Assembly (NCBI GenBank): GCA_965644295.1
Contig: CBFFRP010000011.1
Span: 62,001 to 126,000 of the forward strand
Reading direction: 5' to 3'
DNA length: 64,000 nt
Origin: Paraphysomonas bandaiensis
Lineage: Eukaryota; Chrysophyceae
Position numbers and translations under genes: made by a program
The notes under the pieces: generated by a model
Told to the model about the DNA's origin: nothing
Databases searched by the model: none
Seen by the model: only the letters and a program-made list of their open reading frames with translations
Shown here: positions 12,772 to 24,770 of the stretch, one piece after another
How positions within the stretch are numbered: the stretch's first letter is position 1
Layout: each line of letters starts with the position of its first letter

Positions 12772-13622
12772 GTGTTATATATATATACGTATGTATGTAT
12801 GATTACATTCTATTGACTGTTATGTATGTATGTGGTATATCACATGAATTATTCATGGACTATGAACCAGATGATATCCTGTGATGTCAGGAGTGTCTGG
12901 TGATACGATCCTGAGTACCTGTTGTTAGGTATCTCTTTATAGATGACTGCATCCTCTTAACTCGACTGCTCTACCATATCAGTAGTCGGCATCTTATTTT
13001 TCGGAAATAAGTTGAGGTAAATATTCTCTATATTCCTGAAATACAACTACGGCTGGAATACAGATAATTGTTGTCTCAATATTAGAAGCATTTTTGTTCA
13101 AAAATATACGAAGGATGTCGATACGACTGCGTGTACTCAGTTGATAACATGCCCGTTACTATGTATTCCAGCTGTATTCCCACTGTATTCCAGCTATAAT
13201 AGAGGTACAATACTGCTGTTGTACAGGTCTGTTATACAGTTGTACAGCCCCTCCGGTCATCCATTGTTGTCTTTCCAATGACGTGTCGGAGGGAACACAA
13301 AGCAAAGAAATGTTAATAACCAAAAAATGCCACTTTACGTCACTCGAATCCTTTAAAGAAATTTCTATTTTCGCATTTCGAAGCTATATATTCGAGAATA
13401 CAGCCTCAGTGACTCAGAAAACTAATGGTTTTAGAATTCTGGACTGATGTGGACAAACCAGTGACATATTCTATGAACCTCAACTGCCAGGTTGATTAAG
13501 TGGAAAGCATATCATAATATTCATCACTACGGTCGATAGCATCCACCATCTGATACTACACGATAATTTATGATTTATTTTACTACAGTTAAGCTTATCA
13601 ATCACTGTTTTATTCAATCACA
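12772..13622. promoter_or_regulatory. divergent intergenic region
   Basis: An 851-bp interval lies between the starts of the ankyrin/TPR gene (-) and the small gene at 13623 (+). It has a short GTAT run near 12790-12802 and related CTGTATTCC words near 13155-13195. No gene is seen. Promoters for both neighbours are presumed here but no motif can be named. Confidence 0.4.
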
Positions 13623-14203
13623 ATGAGTTCTGCTGCTACTTTAACTTCTTGGGAAAATTTTGGTGAAAAGATTAAAGGACTGTTCATTGGCGAATCTGAG
13701 GCTAACGCAGAGTCAAGATTAGAAGCTTATCGCCGAAGTAACTCTTTTTCGGGTCAGACTTCGACAGAAGAACAGGGCTTATGGAAAAAGCTGTTTACTT
13801 ATAATCGGCGCCCTACGGTTGTAGTGCCCATGCAGGCTGCCGATACTGAGCGGAGGACATACCCAGGGTACAATAGAGACAATACTCATCGTAATGCTCG
13901 ACGTACAACTGCTATACAAATTAACGACATGCTGGCATCATTTCGAAAGAATTCTGTCCACCCAGCTCCGTCTACTATGGTAGACAGACGAAATGCTGTT
14001 GCAATGACTGGTCAAGTCGAACCATTTCCTGTAAGAAAGAAACCACAGTCAGTGTTTCGAAATAAACCCCGACCGGTAAGTAGTAGAATGCTTTCTGCTA
14101 GTGGTATTGGGTCTAATTTGTATTTATACAGTGCCGAACACACGAGTTGGCAATTCTGGCTTGGGAAGCTCAGAATCCTCGCAAAAAGAAATGGTTTGCG
14201 TAG
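13623..14203 (+). CDS. small basic protein of unknown function
   Basis: Exons 13623-14075 and 14132-14203, separated by a 56-bp intron (GTAAGT...ACAG), give 174 aa. Reading straight through gives a longer but AT-biased tail. Splicing gives a compact end, ELAILAWEAQNPRKKKWFA, which looks far more protein-like and stops at TAG. The sequence is rich in Arg, Asn, Ser and Thr, has no membrane segment, and has a possible N-terminal helix (WENFGEKIKGLF). I do not recognise the family. The length suggests an adaptor or a lineage-specific protein. Confidence 0.65.
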
Positions 14204-14776
14204 GCCCGATATAAAAATCATCACTGTATATAGCGGTTCTTTTTGATATATTTTACTTTAACATGAGTGCAGTTATCTGCACTGATATTTTCTGAACTTC
14301 ATTTCGTTGAATTATTTATGCTTTAACTTGATTCTGAATTATATTATCAATTTTTACTGGAATTAATTAACTAACATTTTCCTATAAGTTGTCAGTGATA
14401 GGTAAAAGCTAATATATATTATCCTAATTCAAACGCTAATTGCAGTACATATTGCTATTTGCTAATGCTTTCGTAGGAGTAGCAAAACTTGTTTCTCAGC
14501 CGAATATGCTGTGCCATTTCGTATTGTAGACATATCACTTCTGTGGCAAACTAGTGCAAGTCGTTCTTTGTTCACTGGGTTCCAATATAACCCAGTTCGA
14601 TTGAAATATGATTTCCTCGTAAAAATCATAGTTAATATTTAATACTCTTCTTTATAAATAGGATATACATGTCTACATGACAATATCAGATTTTGTTACT
14701 TGAAAGCAAGCTACACACAGCAAGAAAAATACACTGATATAATGACATAGGCTTTGAACACTACTATAACAAGTCT
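14204..14776. other. intergenic stretch between convergent genes
   Basis: AT-rich DNA between the 3' ends of the 13623 gene and the BTB gene. No gene, RNA or repeat is supported. Confidence 0.55.
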
Positions 14777-16603
14777 TCAAAATCTCCAACTTTTAGCTCC
14801 GTCGTCCATGCCTTTGAGTCTATATGACACAATATTATGCACATCAAAATGTACAGTTAAAACCAACAATAAACTTATATATATAGTTATTAGCCTTACC
14901 CGTCAGCCGGAAGAGTAGAACGCACTGGAGGAGCTGCAGAACGCTCCGTTTCCCACCACCTACGTTACGCACCTCGACGTTAATATTCTACATGCTGGTA
15001 ATACAAGTGGATGTATGCACACTATACGTAAATTGAGCACACTAAAGAGCGAAAACGTACGGCTTTTCTTTTGGCATATCTTTCGGCATATCTTCTGGTT
15101 TGAAACTTTTCCCATTGTATTGTTCGTCTTTCCACCTAAAGCACAGTACACAAGTTAAACAACTCGCGAAAACTCTGGGAATGAGAGTCACAAACCAGTC
15201 AGCCGGAGCAGGTGGGGGCGCAGGCGCTGGCTTTTCGAGTTCCCACCAACTTCATAACACAAAAAAGTTAGATTGGAACGTGAGATTGTTACGCTTCAAT
15301 GTACACAGTACACTGCATGCGCGAATATTCACCACCAGTGTATGACAAATATACAGCAACAGCACAGTACAGGACAACGTACGATGGAGTTTTTCTCCAC
15401 CAATCTCTAGCTGCTTTCTTTTCTTCCTCAGTCATCTCTCGTCTCAAGTGTAGCTGAATATTTGCAGACATTTCATTAATTCATTAGTCAATCTGCTACC
15501 ACTACACATAAGCAAACCTTTTCTTCCTCAATAGCTCTCTGGAGCGAGTTTAACCTCCAGAAAGAGGCCTCCCTATAAAGCTAAACAAATGTCAGTGCTG
15601 ACACACGCACCAAGAAATAACATCATGGCCGGCACACTATCATAACAGAATATCGAATGGTAGATACAACATACGCAGTATACGTTCAAAGACGTCTATT
15701 GGCAATACTACTAGCTATGGACTACCTGAGCCAATAACTTCCTGTCAGATGGAAGTAAACCATCCCTCAGAAACATCAATATATACCGAAACAACCACCT
15801 ACAATAAAAACAGTTGAAAAGGAAGCCGTTGTTCACTGCTTCTGAATAAAAACGCACCAATCTCGGTCGAAAAAGAAGACGCCATCATGGTCAGGAGCTA
15901 TAGGCGGCTCTTCTGAGCATATCAGAGCCAGAAGAGACCTACATTGGATCATGCAATTAGAGCCTCGTAAAACAATAATGAACCACTGTAAGGTAAGAGT
16001 TGTGCACTTTTTAGTTATAATAACAAACACGATACTCTGACCCGTATTCAGCATATCGATATGACGAAACATACCTTTCATCACGTTTCAGAACGGCTTC
16101 AGTAGCTTCAAACATCTATAAAATACCGTTTAATTTAAAATATCGCCTGTTTTACAAATATACGCATTAGATGTGTGGCCTTACCAGTCCCCCCACATTC
16201 AACATGACTCTCTTGGCAGTTGTGTTGGCAATCATATCCGCACTTATCCAATTGTCTTTCTGTACTACTTTGAGAGCATCTTTATAGGCTTCAACTTTAG
16301 CAGCAGAAACACGAAGTAGTCGACGCTCTTCACGCATAAATGATCGCAGACGTATCAACTAATACACCCCAACACTGTCATGTAAGCAGCAAGTCACAGT
16401 GACAGTATACTCATACATGCTCTGTTCTTTCAATCAATCTCTCAAGACGCTCTACAGTAACAGTGGATTCCAAACTATCCTCATCCGCAAATGCTCTCTA
16501 ACAATACAGTCATGCGTCATGTACATCTACATACACACATACACACACGGCCCTCACTGACCTGCATATTCATTAACTTCTGAAGCTGCTGAACGGTCGC
16601 CAT
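14777..16603 (-). CDS. BTB/T1 (KCTD-type) domain protein with WW-dyad C-terminal tail
   Basis: Twelve small exons join in phase: 16603-16562, 16497-16417, 16358-16185, 16115-16075, 15938-15858, 15798-15726, 15580-15518, 15453-15383, 15249-15196, 15135-15061, 14959-14900 and 14819-14777 (285 aa). The helical N-terminus is followed by a potassium-channel-tetramerisation-type BTB fold: VMLNVGG, then FEATEAVLKRDE, DGVFFFDRDW, FRYILMFLRDG and LYREASFW. KCTD-like BTB domains assemble oligomers and often bridge to cullin-3 or other partners. The tail carries four Trp-Trp dyads (DWWRK, SWWELEKP, DWWKDE, PWWETE) separated by Pro-rich linkers, which I do not recognise. The last exon could instead end at 14764 in another frame. 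No channel core is present. Confidence 0.75.
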
Positions 16604-17229
16604 ATTGGAATAATAAGGATGTTGTAACTATCTCTCCTCAGGCTCTGGTTATTGAGTTATAAGATGAGGCGGTGGGATCTATCTGTGTATGTATGGGCTT
16701 AACGTGAGTTCATTTTCAAACCCAGTCCACTTACAACGCCCCGTATATTATCATACATCCGTCAGTGCTATCCTGTATATTCCAATACACACCATACCTT
16801 CCCGTTCAGAAATATCCGGTCCGTCTCCCCCGTATCATCTACCATACATAACAGCTGTGTGTATGTATGTATGTATGTATGTATGTATGTATGTATGTAT
16901 GTATGTATGTATGTATGTATGTATGTATGTATGTATGTATGTATGTATGTATGTATGTATGTATGTATGTATGTATGTATGTATGTATGTATGTATGTAT
17001 GTATGTATGTATGTATGTATGTATGTATGTATGTATGTATGTATGTATGTATGTATGTATGTATGTATGTATGTATGTATGTATGTATGTATGTATGTAT
17101 GTATATACACGAAACGGTCTCAGTTCAATTAATAGTCCTGAGCAGTGAGCTGACCTCATCACACACTCCTACACAACCCTCTAATACCACTAGGATATAT
17201 TTGCATCTAGCAATAGTCTTATCACTCAT
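16604..17229. promoter_or_regulatory. divergent intergenic region holding a GTAT array
   Basis: A 626-bp interval between the starts of the BTB gene (-) and the dynein light chain gene (+). About 40% is tetranucleotide repeat. No other element can be assigned. Confidence 0.4.
16861..17104. repeat. (GTAT)n microsatellite, about 244 bp
   Basis: An uninterrupted run of about 61 GTAT units. It is the same repeat family (on the opposite strand) as the array at 6815-7504, and like that one it lies between divergent gene starts. The long open frames across it are artefacts. Confidence 0.97.
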
Positions 17230-17916
17230 ATGTCAGCTGCAGCTCCCCCCCCAACAGATCAAACTATCGTGAAGCTCACATATCGTCAGAAGTACATCTA
17301 CCCACCCCATCTACCACATTCATCTCACTACTATACGATCACAGGGTGCCGATATCATCAATGAAAGAAATCATACAGGAGTGCTTACAAGATAAGCTTA
17401 CAGGAAAGCAGTATGAGGTAACACACACACGGTCGTATATACAGACACTTAACGCTTGTGTTGACAGGGTGAGAAATGTGCAGAAGCTGCCCGTTTATTG
17501 TCTGACACAATCAGAGATCGACTTAAAGGTTTAGTTACATTAATAGTCTTTTTGTTTAAATAATTTTGTATTTTTGTTGTAGCCTTAAATTATGAGCGAT
17601 ACAAGTTTGCGGTTCAGGTTTTATTCCATTATTACGGATGCTAAAATACTAATTGCGTATATACGACAGGTTATAATAGGCGAGAGACGAGATCAAGGAG
17701 TGAGGTAAATCGTGGATATTAATATTGCTTTTGTATAATGTAGCTATTGCAGAATGGGTACTCGCTGCTTCTGGGATTCAAATACAGATAACCAAGCGTC
17801 TGCTACTTTTTTCAATGTAAGTTGAGAGCTACTGTTGTCTTGGTTTGGGTTCTGATTAGTTCCTGTAGGATCATATATTTGCCGTCGCTACTGCGTATGC
17901 TGTGTACTTTTATTAG
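17230..17916 (+). CDS. DYNLT2B: Tctex1-type dynein light chain, TCTEX1D2/DYNLT2B-like
   Basis: Seven exons join in phase: 17230-17291, 17345-17417, 17468-17528, 17583-17617, 17670-17704, 17753-17816 and 17869-17916, giving 125 aa, the usual length of the family. The spliced product has the Tctex1 signature in order: KEIIQECLQDKL, an acidic/helical segment, RDRLKALNYERYKFAVQVII, GERRDQG, RCFWDSNTDN, and a terminal FAVATAYAVYFY. The CFWD..TDN motif and the hydrophobic aromatic C-terminus are typical. The family member most similar from memory is the dynein-2 (retrograde intraflagellar transport) light chain, which implies a cilium or flagellum. Assignment to that subtype rather than cytoplasmic DYNLT1 is by motif recall, not alignment. 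Confidence 0.85.
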
Positions 17917-19027
17917 ATATAAGCCTGATTCCGCTACTGCGGATTTTTAAGGCTTCTTGTTACTTCAGTTGTTTATTCAACCAGACAGAAGTGCAGCACA
18001 TGTTAGGCGTATGTGTACAAATCATATGACTTGTCATGACTCTGTGATAGTAGCGTAGATGGTGTGCGATAGCTTCAAATTTATATAGTAATCAGTAAGA
18101 AACAAAGAGAATAATCCAGAGTACAGATCAGTGGTAGCACTACGCCGACGCAACGCCAGTCGAGTTTGTCTCCGGTTACTACTGCATAAACAATTAAAAC
18201 AGGAGTGGTAAACCAAAACTGGAGAATTTTACATTCTTGATTCTCATGTGGAAGACAATCATTTGCACTCACAAGAAAACATTCATACTTGGTAGTAAAA
18301 AGGTTTGGGATCTACTATTGTACCAAGTCAATTTAGTGTAATTTCCTAGTCATACCAAAATTGGTGTAAAAATATAGTCATTATATAAGTATATTTCAAT
18401 TTACAATGACTAGAGTTTTACTAGATGTGATTGGTATTTAATATTTAACAAATTAAGTGAATTGCAATAAGTAACTAATTTAATTAGAGTTAGTAAATTG
18501 GAAAGTAAATTGCAATTATAATTGCGCGAACTATAACTAATAATTGCAATTTAATTACAATTAATAGTTACGCAGCCCTGGTATTCACCTAGCCAGAAAT
18601 AACATATTTACTCAAACATGGGAGCATACTCTAACCATCAATTCATGAAAGTAGATATTGTATACATGCTTCTTGTAGTTAGTAGTTAAGAACCACGCGG
18701 TCATCGATGCATATCATTCATATACTGGGGGTGGCACACGTCCGTATTCTTTCATTCTCCTGGCCTACGGGTTATAATATTTGATGAGGGTTGCTGCAGG
18801 CCTGATTGATAATTAATTCGCAGCACAGCTAATAATAGTTGATTACTTATTCGTCGACAATATTAACTGCTTTTAACAAAGAGTTGATTCCCTAGTTGAT
18901 GAAAAAATATTAACAACGAGAAATAACGGTATAGAATTGGTATTGTCTAATTATTTAATTAGCACAATAGCTATTCAACAAACACTTTCTCCTAATAATG
19001 CTTCACTGCAAAGCAAATGCGCTGTTT
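17917..19027. other. intergenic stretch between convergent genes
   Basis: 1.1 kb of AT-rich DNA with no supportable gene. It contains one copy of a transposon-terminus-like motif, listed separately. Confidence 0.55.
18538..18580 (-). repeat. hAT-like terminal motif, copy 2 (inverted)
   Basis: The block ends GTTACGCAGCCCTG, the exact reverse complement of the 14 bases at 878-891. The inner flank (AATTGCAATTTAATTAC and AATTAATAG) resembles the inner flank of copy 1. It is probably the right end of a related non-autonomous element. A left end was not found nearby. Confidence 0.35.
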
Positions 19028-22000
19028 TCACTTTCGCGTTATTCTATCTAATTCAGTATTTATACTTTCGAGGTTATTTCTTTCCAGTGCAATTTGATTC
19101 AAGGTTTCTTCGAGCATTCTTTCAAGGATCTGAGCCTTCTTTTTATCCTTGGCGGAGACAGATTTAGCCAGAGAACTATTCGAGTCCCCGGACCAGTAAG
19201 TCATCATACTGGCTGATTTCTCTCCCTTCTTCACCGGGTACTTACTGCCCAAACTAGATGACGACTTAGAAAACATAGACATATTACTCTTAGATCGATT
19301 AATTTTCTGGCTCTGTGATTCGTTGGTGCTGGCGCTCGGACTAGAATCAGAGCCATCATCTCCAAATAACTTCCCAGCAGCATACGCCTCAAACATGTCT
19401 TGAACGGAGAGGTTTCCCTGGTTCCATCTACGTAATGCATCTTTCTCGGACCGTACGCGGCTGTTGAAAGAATCCGACCCAACCATGTCATAGCTGCTTA
19501 CAGAGTGACGATGACTCTGTGACAAAGTATTTCGCTTCGATACCACTCGTTGAAGTGCCCTATCAACTGCTTCTTCAGTAGATTTATCATCTCCACCTGC
19601 ACTGGTACCACTTTGTTCAAACTGATAGGTGCCCACAATGCGAAGGTGGTCCGACAGACGCACTTCATCAGTACCTTTCGCTTTAGCATCCTTATCTCGT
19701 TTCGCAATAAATGCTTGAATGATGAATGAAAACATAATCGGAATTACAACAAGCACCATAAGTAGTCGGAATGTGTAAAAATAGAAAAGTGATGGCACAC
19801 GCTCTGTTTGAGCAGCGGCGTCCATGATGTATGTCCAATTGCCCAGCATAGCCACATAGAATAAAGTGTACATGGTCTGAAGCAAAGTGTTAAAGTTGAA
19901 CATATTTTCAAAGTTCAACCATATGGCAGCATCGTCATCGGCGTCATCATTTACATGATCACTGTTAAACACTCCACAGAGGCGATTATAGCCGATTACT
20001 GAGAAGAAGTATACGAAACAAAAAATAATGAATAGCACGCGCAGGAGTAGTGGCATCAGTGAGATGAATAAATCAGAATCAGATAAGTACCGAACCAACA
20101 CAAAGTACCTCGCTGATTGAAATATGAGCAAACAAAAGTACTGTGTGCTATAGTATCCCGAGTCGTTACTGGTACCGAGCATGATCATAAACACCAGAGT
20201 TAGAATATTAAGGGAGAATATATATCCAAATCCGCCGCGTCGGAAGTACACCATAAAGCCCCATGCAAACATAAAAAAAATCATTTCCATCCATAACAAT
20301 GCCTCCAATACCCAGCCAAGGCGAATCCAGTGCAGAGTGTGCGATCGCCGAGACATGAACACAAGCTGTATGGCTAATAGTAGTTTGACTGCACAGAAAA
20401 AACACTCGAATGGAGAAATATTCATGCTGCTATTCTTTGGAATCAGATAGGAGGGTAATAATCTATCCAGAGGTATATTATATTTAATCATTTGTACTGC
20501 TTTAAGACGCATAAGGAAAAATAACTTCTCGAAAGGAGTTGTCGACATCGAGCCAGCCGTTATGAGTTCCGTTTCATCAATAGCATGAACATCGGTGGAT
20601 ACCTTCGATGTACTTTCGATGCGTGAGCGGTATTCCAACCTCGAGGGAATCTTTTGACGAGGAGTGTAAGAAGACGATCGTTCCTGTCGCACACTTGGGC
20701 GCGACATGCAAGCACTCTCATCAAAATTGTCTTGAGTCAAAGAAGGCCCTGTGCTGGGGTCACTGCGAGATCTTTCATTCCGCGATTCAGCAGATACTTT
20801 TTCTGGTGCATCCAAGATAGGGTTGGAAATAAACATTTTTACACTGTCTCTTTTTTTCAGTGTCTCCTCGGTAAGACAGGAGCCATCAAAAGAGGATTTT
20901 CTGACATTTTCCTCGCTTTTCTCAATGGCAGCAGGCTTAGTAACATCAATTGCCACTCGAGCGGACAGTAGCGCAGAGAGGCGGAATAACCCAATGCAGT
21001 CGATACAATCAAAACTCGCTTTTGAATTGTCCTTTTCGCACTCCAAGGAGAAAAGTGCTTCTGCCAGCTGACAAGTTACGCTATACTTACCCTGAATATT
21101 TGAACAAAACCCGACCCATGTATCTCGAGAGATAAATCCTCTATCATCACTCAGTAGGTCATGAATTGCGACAAAAGCCTGTCGCCGGTTACGCAATTGA
21201 CGCTTAAACAGAACTCCCGAAAATTTTTTATATTGTCGATTTCCGACTGCTACAATGAGGTTAATGCAAATCAAATCTGCGGCAATAGTGAGTGCCATGA
21301 AAAATAATGTAGAGGTGCTGTTGACTTCATAATACGGGGTCAATGCGAGAATACTGAATGATCTTGAGGTGGCGCTCTGAAGGACTGTGAGCATCGTCTC
21401 GCCGAAAGTACCAAATCGATCGCCATAGTTCACATCCACACCACGGAACACAACATACCCTAGAAAACTCCAGAAAAACTGAACCATTACTAAAAACATG
21501 AGTATAGGTATCGATTTTGTGAAGGATAGAAACAGGCCATGAACCATCTGTCGCATACTATTGCGTCGGGCAATGTAAATCATGGGGATGAGGCACCTCG
21601 CGAACCGTACAGGTCTTTGTGAAGCCAGAAACACAATTACATCAGCAAACAGTAGAGATGCACATATGAGACGAATCAGAATCCATTTGTCCTTATACAC
21701 TGGTAAGCCGTTATTCCGTTCCTTGCCGTTGTTGACCACCAGACGCAATCCAATTTCGAAAATATATACCAATGTACAAAACAAATCGAACAAATTGATT
21801 GCCAGGCGAGGTAAGTACTCTCCGTTATCTGTAGAAAACAGAGATATAGTTTCGTGGTCACGCATTTTCTGCCACGGGCAATATGGCTCGCCCATGAAAG
21901 GCGAGCATAGATGTAGAAAAAAGAGTACAGTGTAAACTTGAAGAAATCTCCTCGATCGAGTAATGCGATAACACTTCAATTGAAACTCATTCTAAAAAAA

Positions 22001-22316
22001 ATAATTTAAACATAATCCAACACAATAAAATCATCTCAACTAACCTGTGGATAGTCTATCTTCCAACCAAGCACACCATCATCGAACCTGTGTACATAAG
22101 ACATGCGTATAAACAAGAGGGAGCTACTACAATACACACACACCATCTGCCGGCTAAGAGTTCCTTCTCACTACTGCTTAAGTCACATTTTTGAGGTACA
22201 TTAATAACAATGTCATCGTTCATAAGCAAATCAGCCCATTCCATTTGTAGTTTTTGTAATTCAGGGTCGATATCTGTCTGAGTGAGCATAACGGGAGGCT
22301 TAGTGCTGTCAAACAT
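19028..22316 (-). CDS. two-pore-channel-like cation channel (two 6TM repeats, EF-like linker)
   Basis: Exons 22316-22144, 22087-22045 and 21991-19028 join in phase (1,059 aa). The ATG at 22316 is the first in frame. Repeat I has S1 (VYTVLFFLHLC), S2 (LAINLFDLFCTLVYIFEIGL), S3, an Arg-bearing S4 (RPVRFARCLIPMIYIARR), a pore region and an S6 (ICINLIVAVGN). The linker contains an EF-hand-like stretch (AIHDLLSDDRGFISRDTW) and a Ser/Arg-rich disordered part. Repeat II ends with a classic pore segment (FNFNTLLQTMYTLFYVAMLGN, then WTYIMDA) and S6 (VIPIMFSFIIQAFI). The S4 of repeat II seems to have a single Arg, so its voltage sensing may be weak. The C-terminus is Ser-rich and finishes in a coiled coil (ILERMLEETLNQIALERNN). 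Two-pore channels act in endolysosomal or vacuolar membranes, conducting Na+ or Ca2+. Confidence 0.8.
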
Positions 22317-23079
22317 TGTCACAATGATAATTGTTATGTCAGATAAATGCAAGTAGATGATACATTATAAATGGGATTGTGAAATATGAGGGATTTCGTT
22401 TGCATTAGTGTGTTATAGTGAGAGATATTAAAATGACTGGATTTCATGTGCATAAATTAACTGCAACAGTTAACGATATACAGTACAAGTATACGCTATA
22501 CGCTATACGCCTATACGCTATACGCCTATGCCTATACCTGTATGCTACATGATATGATTGATATACAGCATCTGTACTGGAGCAATAGATATATATACAT
22601 ATACAGCAGCAGTAGAGCCAAAGATACCACAGATATGTAGTGTACTTTTGGACAGTATAACAGTACAATTTGTCTTCTCAACAGTACGTCCCAACTACAA
22701 TAAAAAAACAACAACTAGGTTTTACTTACCGAACTTTTAGTACATGAAACTACATGATTTTTATATCAAAACAAAAATTCTCCTAAAAATCAGTTTCCGA
22801 TATTCATATAAAGCCTTGTTTTTCATTGGCGATATATCGCACTGCTGCTGGTGCTGTCGTATACATGTTCTGTGGTGCACGATGAAGTAAAAAAAGAACA
22901 ACAGTCAGAACAGCAGCAGTATACATACATACACTATGAAGCATCCAGTAGACTTTGATTATGAGATGTACGTACATACATACAAGTACCTGACTGTTGT
23001 AATGACTTGAACAGATCACTCTTATTAACCAGATCCCACCTCCCTCTATACTTTAAACTCACCCATATCGGAGGAACAA
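22317..23079. promoter_or_regulatory. divergent intergenic region with short CTATACGC repeats
   Basis: A 763-bp interval between the two-pore channel (-) and the oxygenase (+). It includes a short tandem tract of TATACGC/CTATACGCC units at about 22487-22535. No gene is supported. Confidence 0.4.
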
Positions 23080-24396
23080 ATGGACTGCAATTGTTCATGT
23101 AATACAATGTGCTCAAGTGCCGCATTCTTTGGCGGGATAGGCGTATGGTATGTATGGAGATCTTTAAATAAGCATACCCGTAAACTCTCCTCACCATCCA
23201 CCTCCGCATCATCTTCAGAGTCACAATCGGGTGATGTGGGGTACACCAATGTTGAACCTCTTGCCTTACCTGTCATCGATGTTGCTGCTTTTATGAATAA
23301 AGTCAATAGACCGGATTACTATGAGAAGGAGTGTGCTAAGCTCTCTGATGCCTTACAAATGTATGGCTGTGCAGTTATACGTGATCCTAGAGTGGATTAT
23401 GACTTCAACAACACATTTTTAGATATGATGGAAAGATACTTCACACTCTCTGATGGAGTGAGAGGTGAGTTTATTGTTTCTTATTAATATATATCACGAC
23501 TTATTTTCTTGTTACAGATGCTCGTCCTCAGTATCACTATCAGGTTGGTGTCACTCCCGAGCGCATCGAACGTGCCCGGGATCATTGTAAGGCTATGGGA
23601 GCTTATCGTGGCAAGGACAAGCCTCTTTCCCCTTGCCCACCTGAACTTGACGCGAAATGGCGATTTTTCTGGCGTGTTGGGCCCACTCCCAAATCCTCTC
23701 GCTTCCCTTCACTTAACATGGATCCCGTAATCCCACCAGAAATTCCTGAGTGGAAAGATGTTATGGATTCCTGGGGAAGCAAGATGTTGGCTTCTCTTTT
23801 TGTTGTTGCGGAAATGGCTGCAGTCGGATTCGAGTTGCCATCTGACGCCTTTACTTCGCGCATGCAGTTTGGACCTCATCTCCTGGCACCTACTGGGTCA
23901 GATCTCAGCAAATACGGTAAGGCGCATCTCATCATGGGGGATGACCTTGATACTCATGATTTATTGTGCAGGCAAGAACAAGCAGGTTCTCGCTGGCTTT
24001 CACACCGACCTCAACTTTCTTACCATTCATGGAAAGTCTCGCTACCCAGGCCTCTATGTGTGGACCAGACAAGGTGAGAAGAAGCAAGTTAAGGTCCCTG
24101 ATGGATGCCTCTTGGTGCAAGCCGGGAAACAGATTGAGTATCTGACGGGTGGTCATGTCAAGGCGGGATTTCATGAGGTTGTGGTGAACGAGAACACGCT
24201 GGAGGTAATCAAACGGCGCAAACAGGAAGGCAAGCCCTTGTGGCGTGTGTCCTCAACACTCTTCGGTCATATTGCTTCGGATCAAACCCTCGAGCCATTG
24301 GGACGCTTTAACACCCCAGAGGCAGTTGAGGTCTACCCACCAGTTTATGCTGGAGATCAAGTTCAAAATGAGCTCAAGCTTATCAAACTGCATTAA
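23080..24396 (+). CDS. 2-oxoglutarate/Fe(II)-dependent oxygenase, isopenicillin-N-synthase-like fold
   Basis: Exons 23080-23464, 23518-23916 and 23972-24396 join in phase (402 aa). The N-terminal region starts with a Cys-rich, weakly hydrophobic stretch (FFGGIGVWYVW), possibly a membrane anchor. The non-haem dioxygenase N-terminal part follows (LPVIDVAAF, YGCAVIRDP). The catalytic core has the Fe(II) triad HTD (H272, D274) in FHTDLNFLTIHG and H329 in GFHEVV, with a likely 2-oxoglutarate-binding Arg in LWRVSS (R353). PGLYVW and LLVQAGKQIEYLTGG match the family. Such enzymes hydroxylate or oxidise small molecules. The substrate cannot be told from the sequence. Confidence 0.85.
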
Positions 24397-24770
24397 TTGA
24401 TATGTGGTAGTATTCTAGTTTTAATATCATGTAGTACCTTTTTTCCTGGGTGCTGTTTGAAGAAATATATGCGGCAATTATTGGGAAGTGTGTGGTGTCT
24501 AGAGAATAGTTGATCTGGTATTTCAATGTTTCAAACCCAATTCAAGCTATTTTTCTAGCCCTGCGAGTTATGTTACTTGCTTATCGAAAGCAATAAGTTT
24601 ATAACAACTCTACTAGATAATTTTGACACTTTCTTGCTCAACTAGAAGTAGTTAATGTTGATAAAATGTTTAAGCTAATGATGATGAATCACCGGCTTTA
24701 AATTATAGTCAACAATAAAATTTAATAACATTTATATAGCATAGTGCAGAAGCTGTGTAAATATTTCTAA
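24397..24770. other. intergenic stretch between convergent genes
   Basis: 374 bp of AT-rich DNA between the oxygenase and kinase 3' ends. Nothing else is recognised. Confidence 0.55.

Noticed and set aside
16689-17272. Frames of repeated MYVC or IHTY over the GTAT array
   Set aside because: Same microsatellite artefact, with no coding flanks.
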